A stretch of DNA of 64,000 nt. It comes from Neonectria sp. B-13. Its lineage: Eukaryota; Ascomycota; Sordariomycetes; Hypocreales; Nectriaceae. The notes beneath the pieces were generated by a model. That model had not been told where the DNA came from, searched no databases, and worked only from the letters and a program-made list of their open reading frames with translations. A program made the position numbers and the translations under genes. Where the stretch lies: positions 64,501 to 128,500 of the forward strand of contig NOKP01000001.1 of the NCBI GenBank assembly GCA_002682825.1, in the 5' to 3' direction. This document shows positions 22,986 to 33,273 of the stretch, in pieces; the first letter of the stretch is position 1, and every line of letters starts with the position of its first letter.

Positions 22986-24538
22986 ATGGCATCCATCTCC
23001 ACCGCCATCGACACTCCTGGTTCTTTCCAGGAGAAGGGTCAGATCGACTCGAGCAAAGAGCTCGATCGAGTTGAATCCCACGGAGGTCATACGACGTCTC
23101 ATGAATCCCTTGACCCAGTTGCCGAGAAGAAGCTCCTGCTAAAGCTAGACGCCTGCTTCGTTCCCATCATTATGCTGGTTTACCTCACTTGTTTCCTCGA
23201 CCGCACCAATATCGGCAATGTCAAGGTCGCCGGCATGCCCGAGGACATTGGCGCCTCACCTCAGGAGTTTTCCACCGCCGTGTCCATTTTCTACGCGACT
23301 TATGTCGCCTTTGAGCCTCCGTGGACCATCATGATGAAGTGGATGACGCCTCGAATTCTGCTCACGAGCTTGTGCGTTGTCTGGTCTCTGGCCACAATTT
23401 TCTCGGGCTTCATTACCAGTATTGGTGGCTTGTACGCTGCACGGCTGGTGCTCGGCGCCTGCGAAGCCGGCTTGTTCCCTGCACTCAACCTGTACTTGAC
23501 AATGGTCTACAAACGGGAGGAGCAAGCAAAGAGAGTCTCATACCTGTTTGTGTGCACCGCGATTGCGGGTGCCTTTGGTGGCTTGCTCGCATACGGTTTG
23601 CTCAAGATGGATGGCATTAGTGGGTACGCCGGTTGGCGATGGGTTTACATCATCGAGGGTATCTTCAGCATGATCGTGGCGCCGGTCATTTGGTTCGGCC
23701 TCCCCAATGATCCCTCGAATGCCTATTTTCTTACGGAAGAAGAGAAGCGTATGATGAAAATACGCGAGAAACAGCGGGCTCAGTATATGGGGAGTGAGGA
23801 GTTCAGCTGGGAAGAGATCAGGATTGCGTTGAAGGACCCAAAGCTTTATCTCAGGTCAGTTTACCCCATTCGCAAGCCCACTACCAAGATTCCGTTCATA
23901 ACTAACCCTGTGGATTCAGTGGCCTCATTCAGTTTTGTCAGGATATTCTCCTCTACGGCTTCAGCACCTTTCTCCCGTCAATCATCGTCAGCATGGGGTA
24001 CACCAAGATTGAGGCTCAGTATCTAAGTATCCCCGTCTACATCTTCGGTGGAATATGCTTTCTATGCGTCGCCTACGTTTCCGACCGTCTCTGTATCCGC
24101 GGACCATTCGTCCTCTTGACCAATATTCCTGGCATCTTGGGCTACATCTTGATGCTTTGCCCAACTAGCAACGGAGTCAAGTTCTTCGGCACCTTTCTAT
24201 GTGCTGTCTCGGTTTACAATGGCCCTGGACTCAACCTAACTTGGCTCAATGTCAACGTTGCTCCCCACTACAGACGTGCCACGGCCATCGGCATGCAGCT
24301 GAGCATTGGTAACACCGCTGGAATTGTTGCCGGCCAGATTTACAGGACGGATCCCTATGTCCTCGGTAATAGCTTCTCGGTTGGAGCGCTTGGGCTGGCT
24401 CAAGTACTGGTGGTGGTCAAGTGGTTCTACATACGCTGGTGCAACGAGCAAAAGAGGAAGATTGCAAATGGGGAGATTGAAGACAAGAGGAAGGTTAAGA
24501 CTGGTGACTGGGAGCTGGATTTCAAGTATCACCTATAA
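22986..24538 (+). CDS. MFS transporter, Dal5/Tna1 (anion:cation symporter) family
   Basis: Two exons, 22986-23854 and 23920-24538 (65-nt intron, branch ACTAAC), 495 residues. About 12 membrane helices are seen. The N-terminal cytosolic stretch ends in KKLLLKLDACFVPIIMLVYLTCFLDRTNIGNVKVAGM, the typical opening of this family. Further marks are GACEAGLFPALNLYLTMVY after helix 4, GWRWVYIIEGIFSMIVAP at helix 6, and RRATAIGMQLSIGNTAGIVAGQIY in the C half. Relatives take up allantoate, ureidosuccinate, nicotinate, dipeptides, pantothenate or biotin. Its position next to a regulator and oxoprolinase suggests a small nitrogen-containing organic acid such as 5-oxoproline, but that is inference. Plasma-membrane location expected. 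Confidence 0.92.
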
Positions 24539-24877
24539 GTGTATACCATCAAGAGCATATTATCTAGTTGAAGAACGGAGAGGGTCGTCGATAATTGCAC
24601 TCTAGTTTTTGGAGATTAAATTACTACGCAGCTCGGAGACAGAAGTTGAGAATACAAAATTGACTGCTGTTCGTAAAGCTAAGTTCCTACCACTCTAAGC
24701 TTGGTTCATGGCGAGCCTTGGCTGAGGTAAGTTTAGGTTGACACTCCATGCACTATTTGAGAGATCACACACTAATGAATGGTTTAACTGTCCATCTTAT
24801 TTAGGTTCGAAAAGTGATGACATATATGTTTCGCTAACTCTACTCTATACAAATGACATTTCCATAAGTAATACTTA

Positions 24878-25975
24878 TTAAACGAGGAGAAACAAAGACA
24901 CGGCAACGAAAAGGCCCGCAGCCACGTGCACACTCATAGACAAAGTTCCACTAGCATTATCCTCATCATCACTGCCCGAGCTCTTCGTGGCATTGCTTGC
25001 AACTGATGAGTCGATTGTCTTCATGCATGTCATTTGAGCTTCCGCCTTGGAAACAATATCATTGGAGTCTCCAGGGAAGAAGAGGGTGAGAATCGGGACG
25101 ATTCCGAAGAACTCATCCGACATGGTATCGACGAGGTAATCACCCTTGATTTGGTCAGTGTTTATTTCTCATCAGTTGGTATCGGAATGACTTTACCTCT
25201 GTTTCAAAGGACTTCACAAATGACAGATCGTAAGTTTTGGGAACAATTGGCCAGCACTCCGATGATGAGTTTTCTTTGGAGGAAATGGGTTCTACTCCGT
25301 TGGACCCAGAAAGAGCTGCCGAAATCCCGTTAGAAAAAGTTTGCCTTTGTTGATGATTTGGGTTCTAGACGTACCTGTAGCCTCGAGACCAACCCACTTG
25401 CTCGCGTCGGCAAATGAAGCGCATTCGGAGTCCAAGTTGTCCTCAAACTCCTCCTGTAGCCTCTTGCAGGCTTCCTCGCTGGAAAGACTATCCACATCGA
25501 GCTTTTCGGCACGCGAAATCAGTGCCGACACGCACTTTTTCGACATCGCTTCTTCGCAGGTGCCTGAAGAGACGGAAACATCAACGTCCTTGTCTCCAAA
25601 CTTAACACGGGTGCTGACGTGTGTAAAGAAGAGGGCGCAAGCACCCGTGTCATTCAAACTAAGGCTTGGAGGCGTGCCAAGATAAAAGCTCTTGTCAAAC
25701 GTGCGATTTCCGTTGTCTGAGTCTGCGATAGCAACCCCTTCGACCCAAGAAAGTCCTTCCAGAGCGTCTGCTTCAACGGGGACCCTGGCGAGACCGATCA
25801 CGCCGAGAGTTTTGTCAACGAGTTGGCACTCTGCAGACGTCGAACGTCCCTCGGTTGGACATTTCACCTCTGCGCAACCAACGATGGTCTCATCGAGCGA
25901 CTGAGCGACAGAGCCCGGGGCCATCAAGGCCTGCGCGACTGCGAGTGACCAAATGGTTCGATGCTGGAAAAACAT
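24878..25975 (-). CDS. Secreted GPI-anchor-type protein of unknown function
   Basis: Three exons on the minus strand: 25375-25975, 25197-25315 and 24878-25144 (introns 59 and 52 nt, donors GTACGT and GTAAAG), 328 residues. The upstream open frame to 26224 is not used: a signal peptide starts at the ATG at 25975 (WSLAVAQALMAPGSVAQS). The mature part has eight or so cysteines (e.g. GCAEVKCPTEG, CQLVD, ACALFF, TCEEAMSKKC, LDSECASF, SECWPIV, MTCMK) and predicted N-glycosylation sites, then a Ser/Asp-rich stalk (SSGSDDEDNASG) and a C-terminal hydrophobic tail (VHVAAGLFVAVSLFLLV) typical of a GPI anchor signal. I do not recognise a catalytic domain. A degenerate second copy of its first half lies at 49085-49642. 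Confidence 0.8.
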
Positions 25976-26259
25976 GATGGAAATGGGAACAATGAATAGG
26001 GAGACGAAAAGGGGACAGTAACGAAAAGAAGAAGCGAAAACAGGAACAAGAAGATAGGCTGGGATACGGGTAATGGAAAAGGATTGGAAAAGGATTGGAA
26101 CAATGAAGTGGGAAAAGATGCAGGCAGCTGCGTTAAGAATTAACACGAATGGCAGTGGGCGAAATAAAGATAGAAAATGCCCCAGACAGAAACCCCACAT
26201 GCTATGAAGAGCCAAGCAGAGCATGCCTGATGTCCAGGGGCATTTACCTCGGAATCGCC

Positions 26260-26293
26260 TTGATAGGCCCCGTAAGCTTATTTTAAGCTTGTT
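26260..26293. repeat. 34-bp sequence shared with 49609-49642
   Basis: The stretch starting TTGATAGGCCCCGT and ending AAGCTTGTT recurs at 49609-49642 with one difference (A/G) by my reading. It is the outer limit of the homology between the GPI-protein locus and its decayed copy, and is better conserved than the coding part between. It contains two AAGCTT palindromes five bases apart. Confidence 0.8.
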
Positions 26294-26370
26294 CTGTTGG
26301 TCGCAGGCGCTGTCTGAGCTGGCATGGCTGGGGTTTGTTTCAGCGTGCGCGCTCTCCCATCCTATTGTTT

Positions 26371-26990
26371 AAGCGCCCGCCCACACTGAGGCTGCAAGCC
26401 CCTAAGCGAATCCACAAAGCACCAAGCAAATGAACGAGATGGGCTGCTTAAGTGCATGTGAATGTGGATGGTGAGACTGCCTACGTTAAGCGCCGGCCGA
26501 ACGACCCGCCAGTCTGGATCATAAGGGTGAAATCCACTGGACCCCAGCAGGAGGACGAGACACCGCTGTTTGACTGCATGACAATACAATCAGACGGCGA
26601 GACTGCCCTGTTTGTGCACTGGCTTGACAACCCGACAGTTTGGGTCACGACCTGCAGTGGTGTTCTCCTGTTGGTCAGCCCTGCGATAATGGCCCCCTTA
26701 TTCCTGCTAAGCGCTTCCCCAACCTACGACCTGCCAACAATTGACATGCGAGACACCCACAAAATCCATCACCGATCGGTTAGATAGGCTACTTGGAGCA
26801 TACCAGTCTACATGGTGAGACTACCGAGCCCAAGTGCGAGCTTAACGACCCGACAGTTCGGGTCGTGACCTACCTACACTGTTGTCTTTGCTGCACTTGT
26901 CAAGTTGGTCAGCCCCGTGGAAATGAGCCTCTCATGTTGCTGCATTTTTTCCTAAGCGCCCTCCCAAGCCGCAATATGCAAACAAAGGGG
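26371..26990 (+). repeat. Degenerate tandem repeat array (about three units)
   Basis: Related blocks begin near 26466, 26593 and 26812, each opening with a GGTGAGACT/GGCGAGACT box, then a variable stretch and an AACGACCC/AACCCGACAGT box followed by TGGGTC/CGGGTC. Two of them continue with TTGGTCAGCCC and with CTAAGCGC at 26707 and 26952; a further TAAGCGC box lies at 26370. Spacing is irregular (about 130-220 nt), so the array is old. Frames read through parts of it but show no domain. The remaining 26294-27617 has no recognisable gene. Confidence 0.65.
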
Positions 26991-27617
26991 AGATATCTAG
27001 TGTCTCCATGTTTGCCCCAGCACAGGAACAAGCCGAACCTCAACCAGCACAAGCGGTCTAGATGCTGTCCAGAAAAAGCTATTCCATCTATTGGTCTTCC
27101 TACCGCCGGCCAGCATCTTGACCAACATTCGACGTTGGCATACTTGTCAATTTCCTCACGACTCAGCCGTGCAGTCCCAATCGAGCTTCCAGCTTAGCCG
27201 AAGTCCCAGATTCTGCACCTACCTAGGTAATATTTCAAGACGAAGGATTCACTGCCCCATAGTGGGTGTGCCATGTCAACAGTAGAAATGATTTGGGCTG
27301 CAGTTGAAGTTAATTTTGGCCTTAGTCGATACGGCTGCACCCATCCTGACCAACCCGAGACCAACATGCAGCTTCGATCCCGAGCCAACAAGTTTCTGCC
27401 ACCTACAGCTCAAATTTGGCTGGTTCATCTAATCTATAAAGAGGACTCTGACGGGACGCCAGTGTAAGTATTCTCTTCCACACAACAACCAAGTCGCTTG
27501 CAGCACAAGTCCCTCCTCTTCACTTCTTGACTTTGATTCAGTCTTTCTTTTTTCACTCACTACAACTCATCATTCCATTACGAAAACTTCCACTCTTTCA
27601 TTTCCCAAATCTTCATC

Positions 27618-28640
27618 ATGGCAGCTGCTGCTATCCAAATCATCGGCTTTATCGGCACCGGCCTCGGCATCATCCAGTTTGGGATGGACAATTTTGCCGA
27701 ACCCGAGACGGCCAAGTCCGTAATCAAGATCGGCGTGGGCCTCGACACTAAGAATGGTCTAAGCAATGCCGGTGGTGATCTCCCAGACGTTCGTCTTTTT
27801 AACGAGGATGGTGAATTCCTCGGCATGAGCGCCGACCCTGGCGACATCGACGACGGCAGCACCAAAGAGATCCAGATCGAACATGATGGCGACAACGGTC
27901 AACAAGCCACTTACGCTCTCTTTTCTGCAAATGATGATGCCATTTGCATTGCGTATGCCTCCATAACCTGGCCCGATGGCAACGAGTATGCCTGGGTTGG
28001 CAACTGGGGCAAAGAATGCGGTGCCAGCTGGTACTGGTCCAACCTGTACATCACCGGAACGGACAACCGGCCTCCATGTATGTGGATCGACGCCAACGGT
28101 GATCAGCCTCAGACAGGATTCCAAGTCCATTTCCCCGAATTTGTGCCCCAGGAGCCCGACACGATACCAGAAGGGAAAGACCAGGATTACTTCTGTAACA
28201 GCGGACCCCCATTCAAGTTACGAACCGACGAGGATCCCAACGGTATCACCTACTGGGTTATCGACAAGGGGGCCAAGCACAAGAGATCTGCTACGGCGCA
28301 GGCTTACAGCCCGTCAAAGAAGCCGAGACTCCCACGCCGTCGCCTGAACGGCCGCAACGAAACGATCACCACTAGTTCCCGCTTTCATGAACAACTTGTC
28401 ATGGACAATAGTTCGGATCATGCCACAGCGCAGCTTTGTGAGAGCGAATACTCCGCCGGCCCTGATTTCCTGAACATTGCAGATGGGCAGTTTTGCAGAA
28501 TGTCGGATAAGACGCTGTGGCCCATCTGCGATGACTCCACAACGGATGGTTGTTTCAGTCTTGGGGAGCAACAACTTGTGATTAACGGCGTAGTGCAAAG
28601 GGCAAAGAAGTATAACAAAGTTGTTACATGGGGGAGGTGA
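27618..28640 (+). CDS. Hypothetical protein, possibly secreted, with aerolysin/killer-like unknown fold
   Basis: Single exon, 340 residues, with ATG at 27618 in a CATCATGG context and a CT-rich leader with a TATA-like box (TATAAAG near 27435). The first 20 residues are hydrophobic (AAAAIQIIGFIGTGLGIIQF) but lack a clear cleavage site. The middle is acidic and rich in Asp, Trp and Gly (WPDGNEYAWVGNWGKECGAS, PPCMWIDANGDQPQTGFQVH), suggesting a beta-rich fold. A basic stretch KKPRLPRRR follows near residue 240, then a Cys-containing C-terminal part (PDFLNIADGQFCRMSDKTLW, CDDSTTDGCFSLGEQQ). The same two-part layout is common among fungal secreted proteins of unknown function. I do not recognise a named family; the fold name in the call is only a guess at type. 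The region 28641-29396 has no gene I can support. Confidence 0.7.
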   Translation: MAAAAIQIIGFIGTGLGIIQFGMDNFAEPETAKSVIKIGVGLDTKNGLSNAGGDLPDVRLFNEDGEFLGMSADPGDIDDGSTKEIQIEHDGDNGQQATYALFSANDDAICIAYASITWPDGNEYAWVGNWGKECGASWYWSNLYITGTDNRPPCMWIDANGDQPQTGFQVHFPEFVPQEPDTIPEGKDQDYFCNSGPPFKLRTDEDPNGITYWVIDKGAKHKRSATAQAYSPSKKPRLPRRRLNGRNETITTSSRFHEQLVMDNSSDHATAQLCESEYSAGPDFLNIADGQFCRMSDKTLWPICDDSTTDGCFSLGEQQLVINGVVQRAKKYNKVVTWGR

Positions 28641-29396
28641 ATCATATTAGGGATGAAAGCTGAAGTTGGTAATTGGTAGTGGCTATGCAATGTAAGATGG
28701 CTGGTGCAGTATCTTTGCTGGGGAGGGAAGACCTAGAAAAGCTATCGAGGTTTTGGGGCATGGGATGAGACATTATAGGGGTTAATATGATTGAATGAGT
28801 TATGACTCCTCAAGTAGGCTCTTGTGTTTACAATTTTGAAGAGACGCGGCTGAAACTCTGCAATCTGATCTCAGGCTTAGATGGTCAAATTCAGGGCAAA
28901 GAGCGAAGGATGAGAGCGTAGTTGTAGTGTAGGCTCAATCCGGTCCTTTTCACAATCAGCGAGAAGAGTGGGTCGTTGTTCGGCCTTGAGATAACGCGAC
29001 GAGCACAAGTTTGCTCGCAATATCTATCCTGTTTCTGGTCTTTACTGTAAACTATGTATCCTGATTCAAGACTTTATCGATGATGGGGCGTCGCTGACTG
29101 GCCCGTACATGTTGATTTCATAGTTGAGAGATAGAACGAGCAGTCCAATGTCGAGAGACACATTAAGCGTAAAAGCAGCCGTACCGGAGGCCACCCCAAG
29201 AATCAATGCACTATGCGAGGTGATCTAACCTTTGAGGATTTTCTCTCAACGGATCGTGAACGAGCAAATATGAGGCGACTTGGCAAATGGGGAGAAGCAT
29301 GAGAGTAGAGGGAGGCGTACATGTATGTGAAGCTTGGACTTCTTGAGTATCGTTCAAGTTGATAATCATGTATCTTACCAGAGAGCCTGAAGATTC

Positions 29397-29660
29397 TTAA
29401 GAGAGGGCCTTCTCTTTGGACCTAATCACGGCTACATGCCAAGCCATAGCTGCACATACATACCGAGCATCGTCACACATTGGTAGAGGACCACAGACTG
29501 CTACTGTTGTCCCGCCCACGGCGTGCTCCAGATTTTCCGTGATGATCTCCGCGATATCCATACGGGATCCAATTGTTGCATGAGCTTCGACGTGATCCCA
29601 GTCAGTATCTTCGCCCTTGAGCTTACCCACACCGAAAATCATTCCCCTAACGGCACCCAC
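29397..29660 (-). pseudogene. Ferric reductase (FRE) C-terminal remnant
   Basis: An 87-codon frame ends in a stop at 29397. It carries VGGTTVAVCGPLPMCDDARY, the NAD-binding Cys-Gly-Pro motif near the end of FRE-type ferric reductases (usually VxVCGPxxMxDDxR), preceded by the charged helix MDIAEIITENLEHA seen there. The rest of a FRE protein (transmembrane ferric-reductase domain, FAD-binding HPFT motif) is missing on either strand upstream; the frame breaks before 29720. This is therefore a truncated remnant rather than a working gene. Confidence 0.6.
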
Positions 29661-29720
29661 AAGACCGCGGTCTCGAATACCAGTAGGGCTTTGTGGTTCC
29701 TAGCGGCTTAAACATGAGGC

Positions 29721-29814
29721 TTAGCTATTCAGGGCGGGGAGCACTCCATTTATTCCGAAATCACCAGTGATGCAGAATATGTTGGGATACTCAGGGGTCG
29801 GGGTGACAGGATCG
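29721..29814 (-). pseudogene. 3'-terminal remnant of an unknown gene, copy 1
   Basis: The minus strand reads PTPEYPNIFCITGDFGINGV then a natural-looking stop at 29721-29723. About 52 bases (29763-29814) match the segment at about 32619-32670 with a few, mostly transition, differences. Homology ends abruptly at 29814. This copy keeps the end of the gene; the other copy keeps more of the body but loses the end. Confidence 0.6.
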
Positions 29815-30966
29815 TTCCAGCTTTAGTATAAAGAGGATTGTCAATGATAACATTCCAAGCATATAGAGACAATTACTACATAGCTCGAAGACAAAATTCA
29901 AGGGCACTAAAGTATACTCCAAGTTTCGATGTCGATATTGACTTGGTTTCGTTTACACCACATTAAGGTCCGCTAGTTATCGGATAGGTTGAGTCTTACC
30001 TAGGAGATACGCCCTTGAGCCCTCTGATTTCTTTGATTTAAAGTCCATGCATCTAGTTTAAAGTTGACTACCTTAGGTAGATAAAATACTCTATAAAAGA
30101 AATCATGTCTTATGGGAGATAAATACCTCACTTGACGTTTTGCTTCTTTTCCCTCCTCCTCCTCCTCGCCTAGCTCAGAGCCAGTGACGCAGAAGTAATA
30201 AGGGGCCGACATAGATCGAATAAAGAACGTCTATATCCTGACACTAGACTCAGGCTCCGCGTGGCCTTTTGAGCCCCTCATCTCGTGTGTTGTATTAAAA
30301 TGCACCTTCGGGCACTTCCTGCTGCTGGTGAGGAACCCGCCGTGATGGCAGATAAGCCCAAGGCGTACAGGTAGATCCTCGATGGGCGGTCATGGAGTTG
30401 GTGGTTCTGCCTGCATAAAACCTAGCTTTCCGGTTCGGAGACCGCGGCGACAATTGAATCGTGCTTGTTTAGGGCTTCCCCACTGCTTGGATAGGGCAAA
30501 CGATGGATTTCGGCGAAATTGGTAGTCCTTGCCCTTCCGAGAGTGAGATGTCCACTCTCATTTCCGGCCCCCGACATTGTGCACTTGTGATGGTGCATTT
30601 TCATTGTATCCCCTGCTTCCATGATTGAACGTGGCTGGCTAGCCAAGACAAATAGTGCTATTCAATTTCTGATTTACGAATGATACTTGCTTTAGACGTG
30701 GCATTTTAGCGGAGCATAATATTGGACTATTCCTCTTTTACAAACAGCACCGACAGACTATTTGCGCCTCGCGTCTTTAGTTCTCAATCATCGGAATCTA
30801 GACGAATCAAGACTTGACGTGCTTGGTGAGAAGATAAAATTGCCGCGTCACCTTGTCCTCGCTACAGTTATATAGGCCGCGGCTGATCGCAAGCAGGTCC
30901 ATCCTTTCGACTTTTGTCGATGCGTTGATGGTTCCACAGCCCTTCTTCAATACCCTAAAAGTCGAC

Positions 30967-31578
30967 ATGCTGTCCTACAAGCTTGTTACCGCCTTGGCAG
31001 CCCTTTCGTCGTTGACGGGCTCTAACGCGAGCCAATGCAAGCCCGATTCTACCGCCGACATTACCACGACCACAACCTCCACTAGTATTGAGCTATCGAG
31101 CACAATCACCACCAGCACTGAGCCATCGACTACAACCTCCGCCAGCACCGAACCATCATCGACCACTCCTACTAGGTGCTACTTCAAAGTCGACGGCGGA
31201 GATTTCGATGGACAGTATCTCAAGCACAGTGACCCCTCGTCTCCGACGCCGAGGATTATAATTGATACTGGGAAGGACAACTCAGAGGTCTTCACCCTCG
31301 AAGAGGAAACATCGTACCTAAAGCTCGGCAACGACTACGCCAGAATATCCGACTCGGGCCAGTCTTCTGGCCGTGTTAAACTCGAATCGGTGTATAACCA
31401 AGCATATGACCATCTTGTGTGCAACTTTGACGACTACAGTCTACAGTGTACAAGTTCGGAGGGGAATACTGGCTACGAATTTAAATCGCTCGACTTTACA
31501 ACCTATGCGGAATTGTTTTGGGCCGAGGATGGCTATGACTATCCTACCATCAGCTTCAAGTGTGAAGAAGCTGTTTAA
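30967..31578 (+). CDS. Small secreted Thr/Ser-rich protein
   Basis: Single exon, 203 residues from the ATG at 30967; the open frame runs upstream to 30853 but that codon is TTG, and a signal peptide starts exactly here (MLSYKLVTALAALSSLTG, cleavage after SNA). After the signal comes a Thr/Ser-rich stalk with near-repeats of STEPS (residues ~30-75), a likely O-glycosylated spacer. Then a compact Cys-containing domain (CYFKVDGGDFDGQYLKH, NDYARISDSG, VCNFDDYSLQC, ISFKCEEAV) with four cysteines. Stalk-plus-domain proteins of this kind are common cell-wall or effector-like proteins in ascomycetes. No catalytic motif is visible. Confidence 0.8.
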   Translation: MLSYKLVTALAALSSLTGSNASQCKPDSTADITTTTTSTSIELSSTITTSTEPSTTTSASTEPSSTTPTRCYFKVDGGDFDGQYLKHSDPSSPTPRIIIDTGKDNSEVFTLEEETSYLKLGNDYARISDSGQSSGRVKLESVYNQAYDHLVCNFDDYSLQCTSSEGNTGYEFKSLDFTTYAELFWAEDGYDYPTISFKCEEAV

Positions 31579-32529
31579 TTTCGATGCTATTATATCACTA
31601 GATACACAGTCCCCGTCTTCTGAACTGTAAGTAAATCTTATTTTCTACCTCACAATCTGATTAAATGTGCCATTCTGAACACTCTCAGACCTATCATAAA
31701 GATACTTGAAGAAAGTCAAGTGCCTCATACTGCGCCACGGACGCAATGATGACTCGATACAACTGGTGGGGGCAAACAATCTCAATTGAAGTTATCGAGG
31801 TATTCTAGTGAAGGGGACATGAATTGAGCTTTGTATATCCCGGTTCATTACAAATGTGCATACTAAATATATTTATAAAATAAACAGACCAGTCAAGGGG
31901 GATTCGGCACGATCCTGGGCCCGGCATTCAACTGCAGTGGTAGATTTCGCTCAATCTCGTGTTATGAAGTGGGCGATAGGCTTCAGACCGCGTCTTTCCT
32001 TCTGGTTGCTAGTTTAAGTCCTGTTGGGCCGCTTGTTGAGTTGGTCACAAGTGGGGTGGTGAATTTGGCCTGGCCGGTGATGTTATTAGATTTTAAGAAA
32101 GATAGATATTTCACATTAGACAATACTCAAAACAGATGCAGCAAGTACCAGAGCATACTACATTACGCGACTTCAGGATCCGCGGTTCTTTGGGACCAGC
32201 AGTATTGCTCATTTCGGGGACAGGTTGTATGTGCTAAATGCTAAGACATCTCGAACGTCACTTCAATGACTATGTGTAAAGTAGTCTCTGTAGCTATTCT
32301 ATAGGTACATCTAGAATTAGATCTTTGACCGATCCTCAACATTTTCTCACTTATCTCGACGTTGGTTGTCCAAGGTGTCGAGAAATTCTCGGCCACTCAC
32401 GGCGGCATACCTCGCATCTCCATTCACAGCGCGGTGCCTGTCGCATCCACTCTCTATCAGGATGTTCATTGAAAAGGTATATTCAACCCAGCACATGAAG
32501 CGGGGTAAGCTAATCCTACATTACTCTAT
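31579..32529. other. Intergenic region with no supported gene
   Basis: About 950 nt between the small secreted protein and the next remnant. One frame of about 90 codons (from 31969, a GTG codon) has four cysteines at its end but no ATG, no signal peptide and no recognisable domain. I see no RNA gene. Confidence 0.4.
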
Positions 32530-33000
32530 CTACCATGTGTAAAGAGTCGCTTCACGATTGGCTGCTGTGTCTTTATAGGCAGCTTCTCTCAGAAGTCTGG
32601 CTCGTATGCACCAAAGAGAACCAGTGATGCAGAGGATTTTGGGATACTCAGGGGTCGGGGCGACAGGATCGTAGCACCCATGCCCATACGACGCCTCGAT
32701 AAGGCCCGGGATGCCAGCTTCGTTTTCGACCTTATTCGCAAGCCATTTTGAGCTTGGATCCAAAAGCTGATACCGGGTCGAGTGTCGCTGCGTGCCGCAA
32801 TGGTGTGAGCGTTTGACCTGACCATCATTCCAGTTGATATCTGAGAACAGGTGATTCTCCCAGATGCGCCATGCGAGAGTTGGGAAGTAGGCATGAGCAT
32901 CGCCGTGGCAGTCAACGCCGGGGATGTCAATATGGAGATACTTTTCATTAATGCCGGCGACGTATGCCCTCTTGATGCTGTTCTTGCTGATATAGAGTAT
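32530..33000 (-). pseudogene. Remnant of the same unknown gene, copy 2
   Basis: From about 33000 leftwards the minus strand has an uninterrupted coding-like frame: ILYISKNSIKRAYVAGINE, YLHIDIPGVDCHGDAHAYF, PTLAWRIWENHLFSDINW, SSKWLANKVENEAGIPGL, then CYDPVAPTPEYPKILCITG. After that the reading leaves the sequence kept in copy 1 (DFGINGV) and runs on in an unrelated tail to 32530. Upstream it is cut off by an AT-rich block. The protein family is unknown to me, but conserved Cys, His and Trp residues suggest a real enzyme or secreted protein. Neither copy is complete. Confidence 0.5.
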
Positions 33001-33273
33001 CTGTGAGAGCCTCTTATAGTTTTAAAGTGAAATGGAAATAAGACGCTAGGTTTTCAATTATGTATAAAATTAGATCCTACTATAGCTATAATAGCTAAGT
33101 AAACATATGCAATTAGAAACACTTTATAAGTTACCTATTAGAGATTAATCACAGCTATAGAACAGTTTCCCGCTTAAGATATTTTTGAATTAATAGTTAA
33201 GCTAATTATAATGTAACTAAAAGTCTATTTACCTTTTATAGAAGCCATAAGTCTCTAGAGCTTATGATAATTA
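32990..33273. other. AT-rich block, possible RIP-mutated relic
   Basis: This stretch is visibly richer in A and T than its neighbours, full of TA dinucleotides (TAATAGTTAAGC, CTATAATAGCTAAG), with stops in every frame. Such islands in filamentous ascomycetes commonly derive from repeats mutated by RIP (C to T). No transposon protein is readable. It lies exactly between a truncated gene remnant and the 3' end of a regulator. Confidence 0.5.

Noticed and set aside
24620..24650. Short similarity to 29870-29900 (ATTACTAC...AGCTCG)
   Set aside because: About 30 bases only; could be chance or a common 3' flank, not enough to claim a repeat.
25976..26224. 83-residue upstream extension of the GPI-type protein
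   Set aside because: It would bury the signal peptide, which starts cleanly at 25975; the extension is hydrophobic but without family support.
30853..30966. Upstream extension of the Thr/Ser-rich secreted protein
   Set aside because: Starts with TTG; the signal peptide starts at the ATG at 30967.
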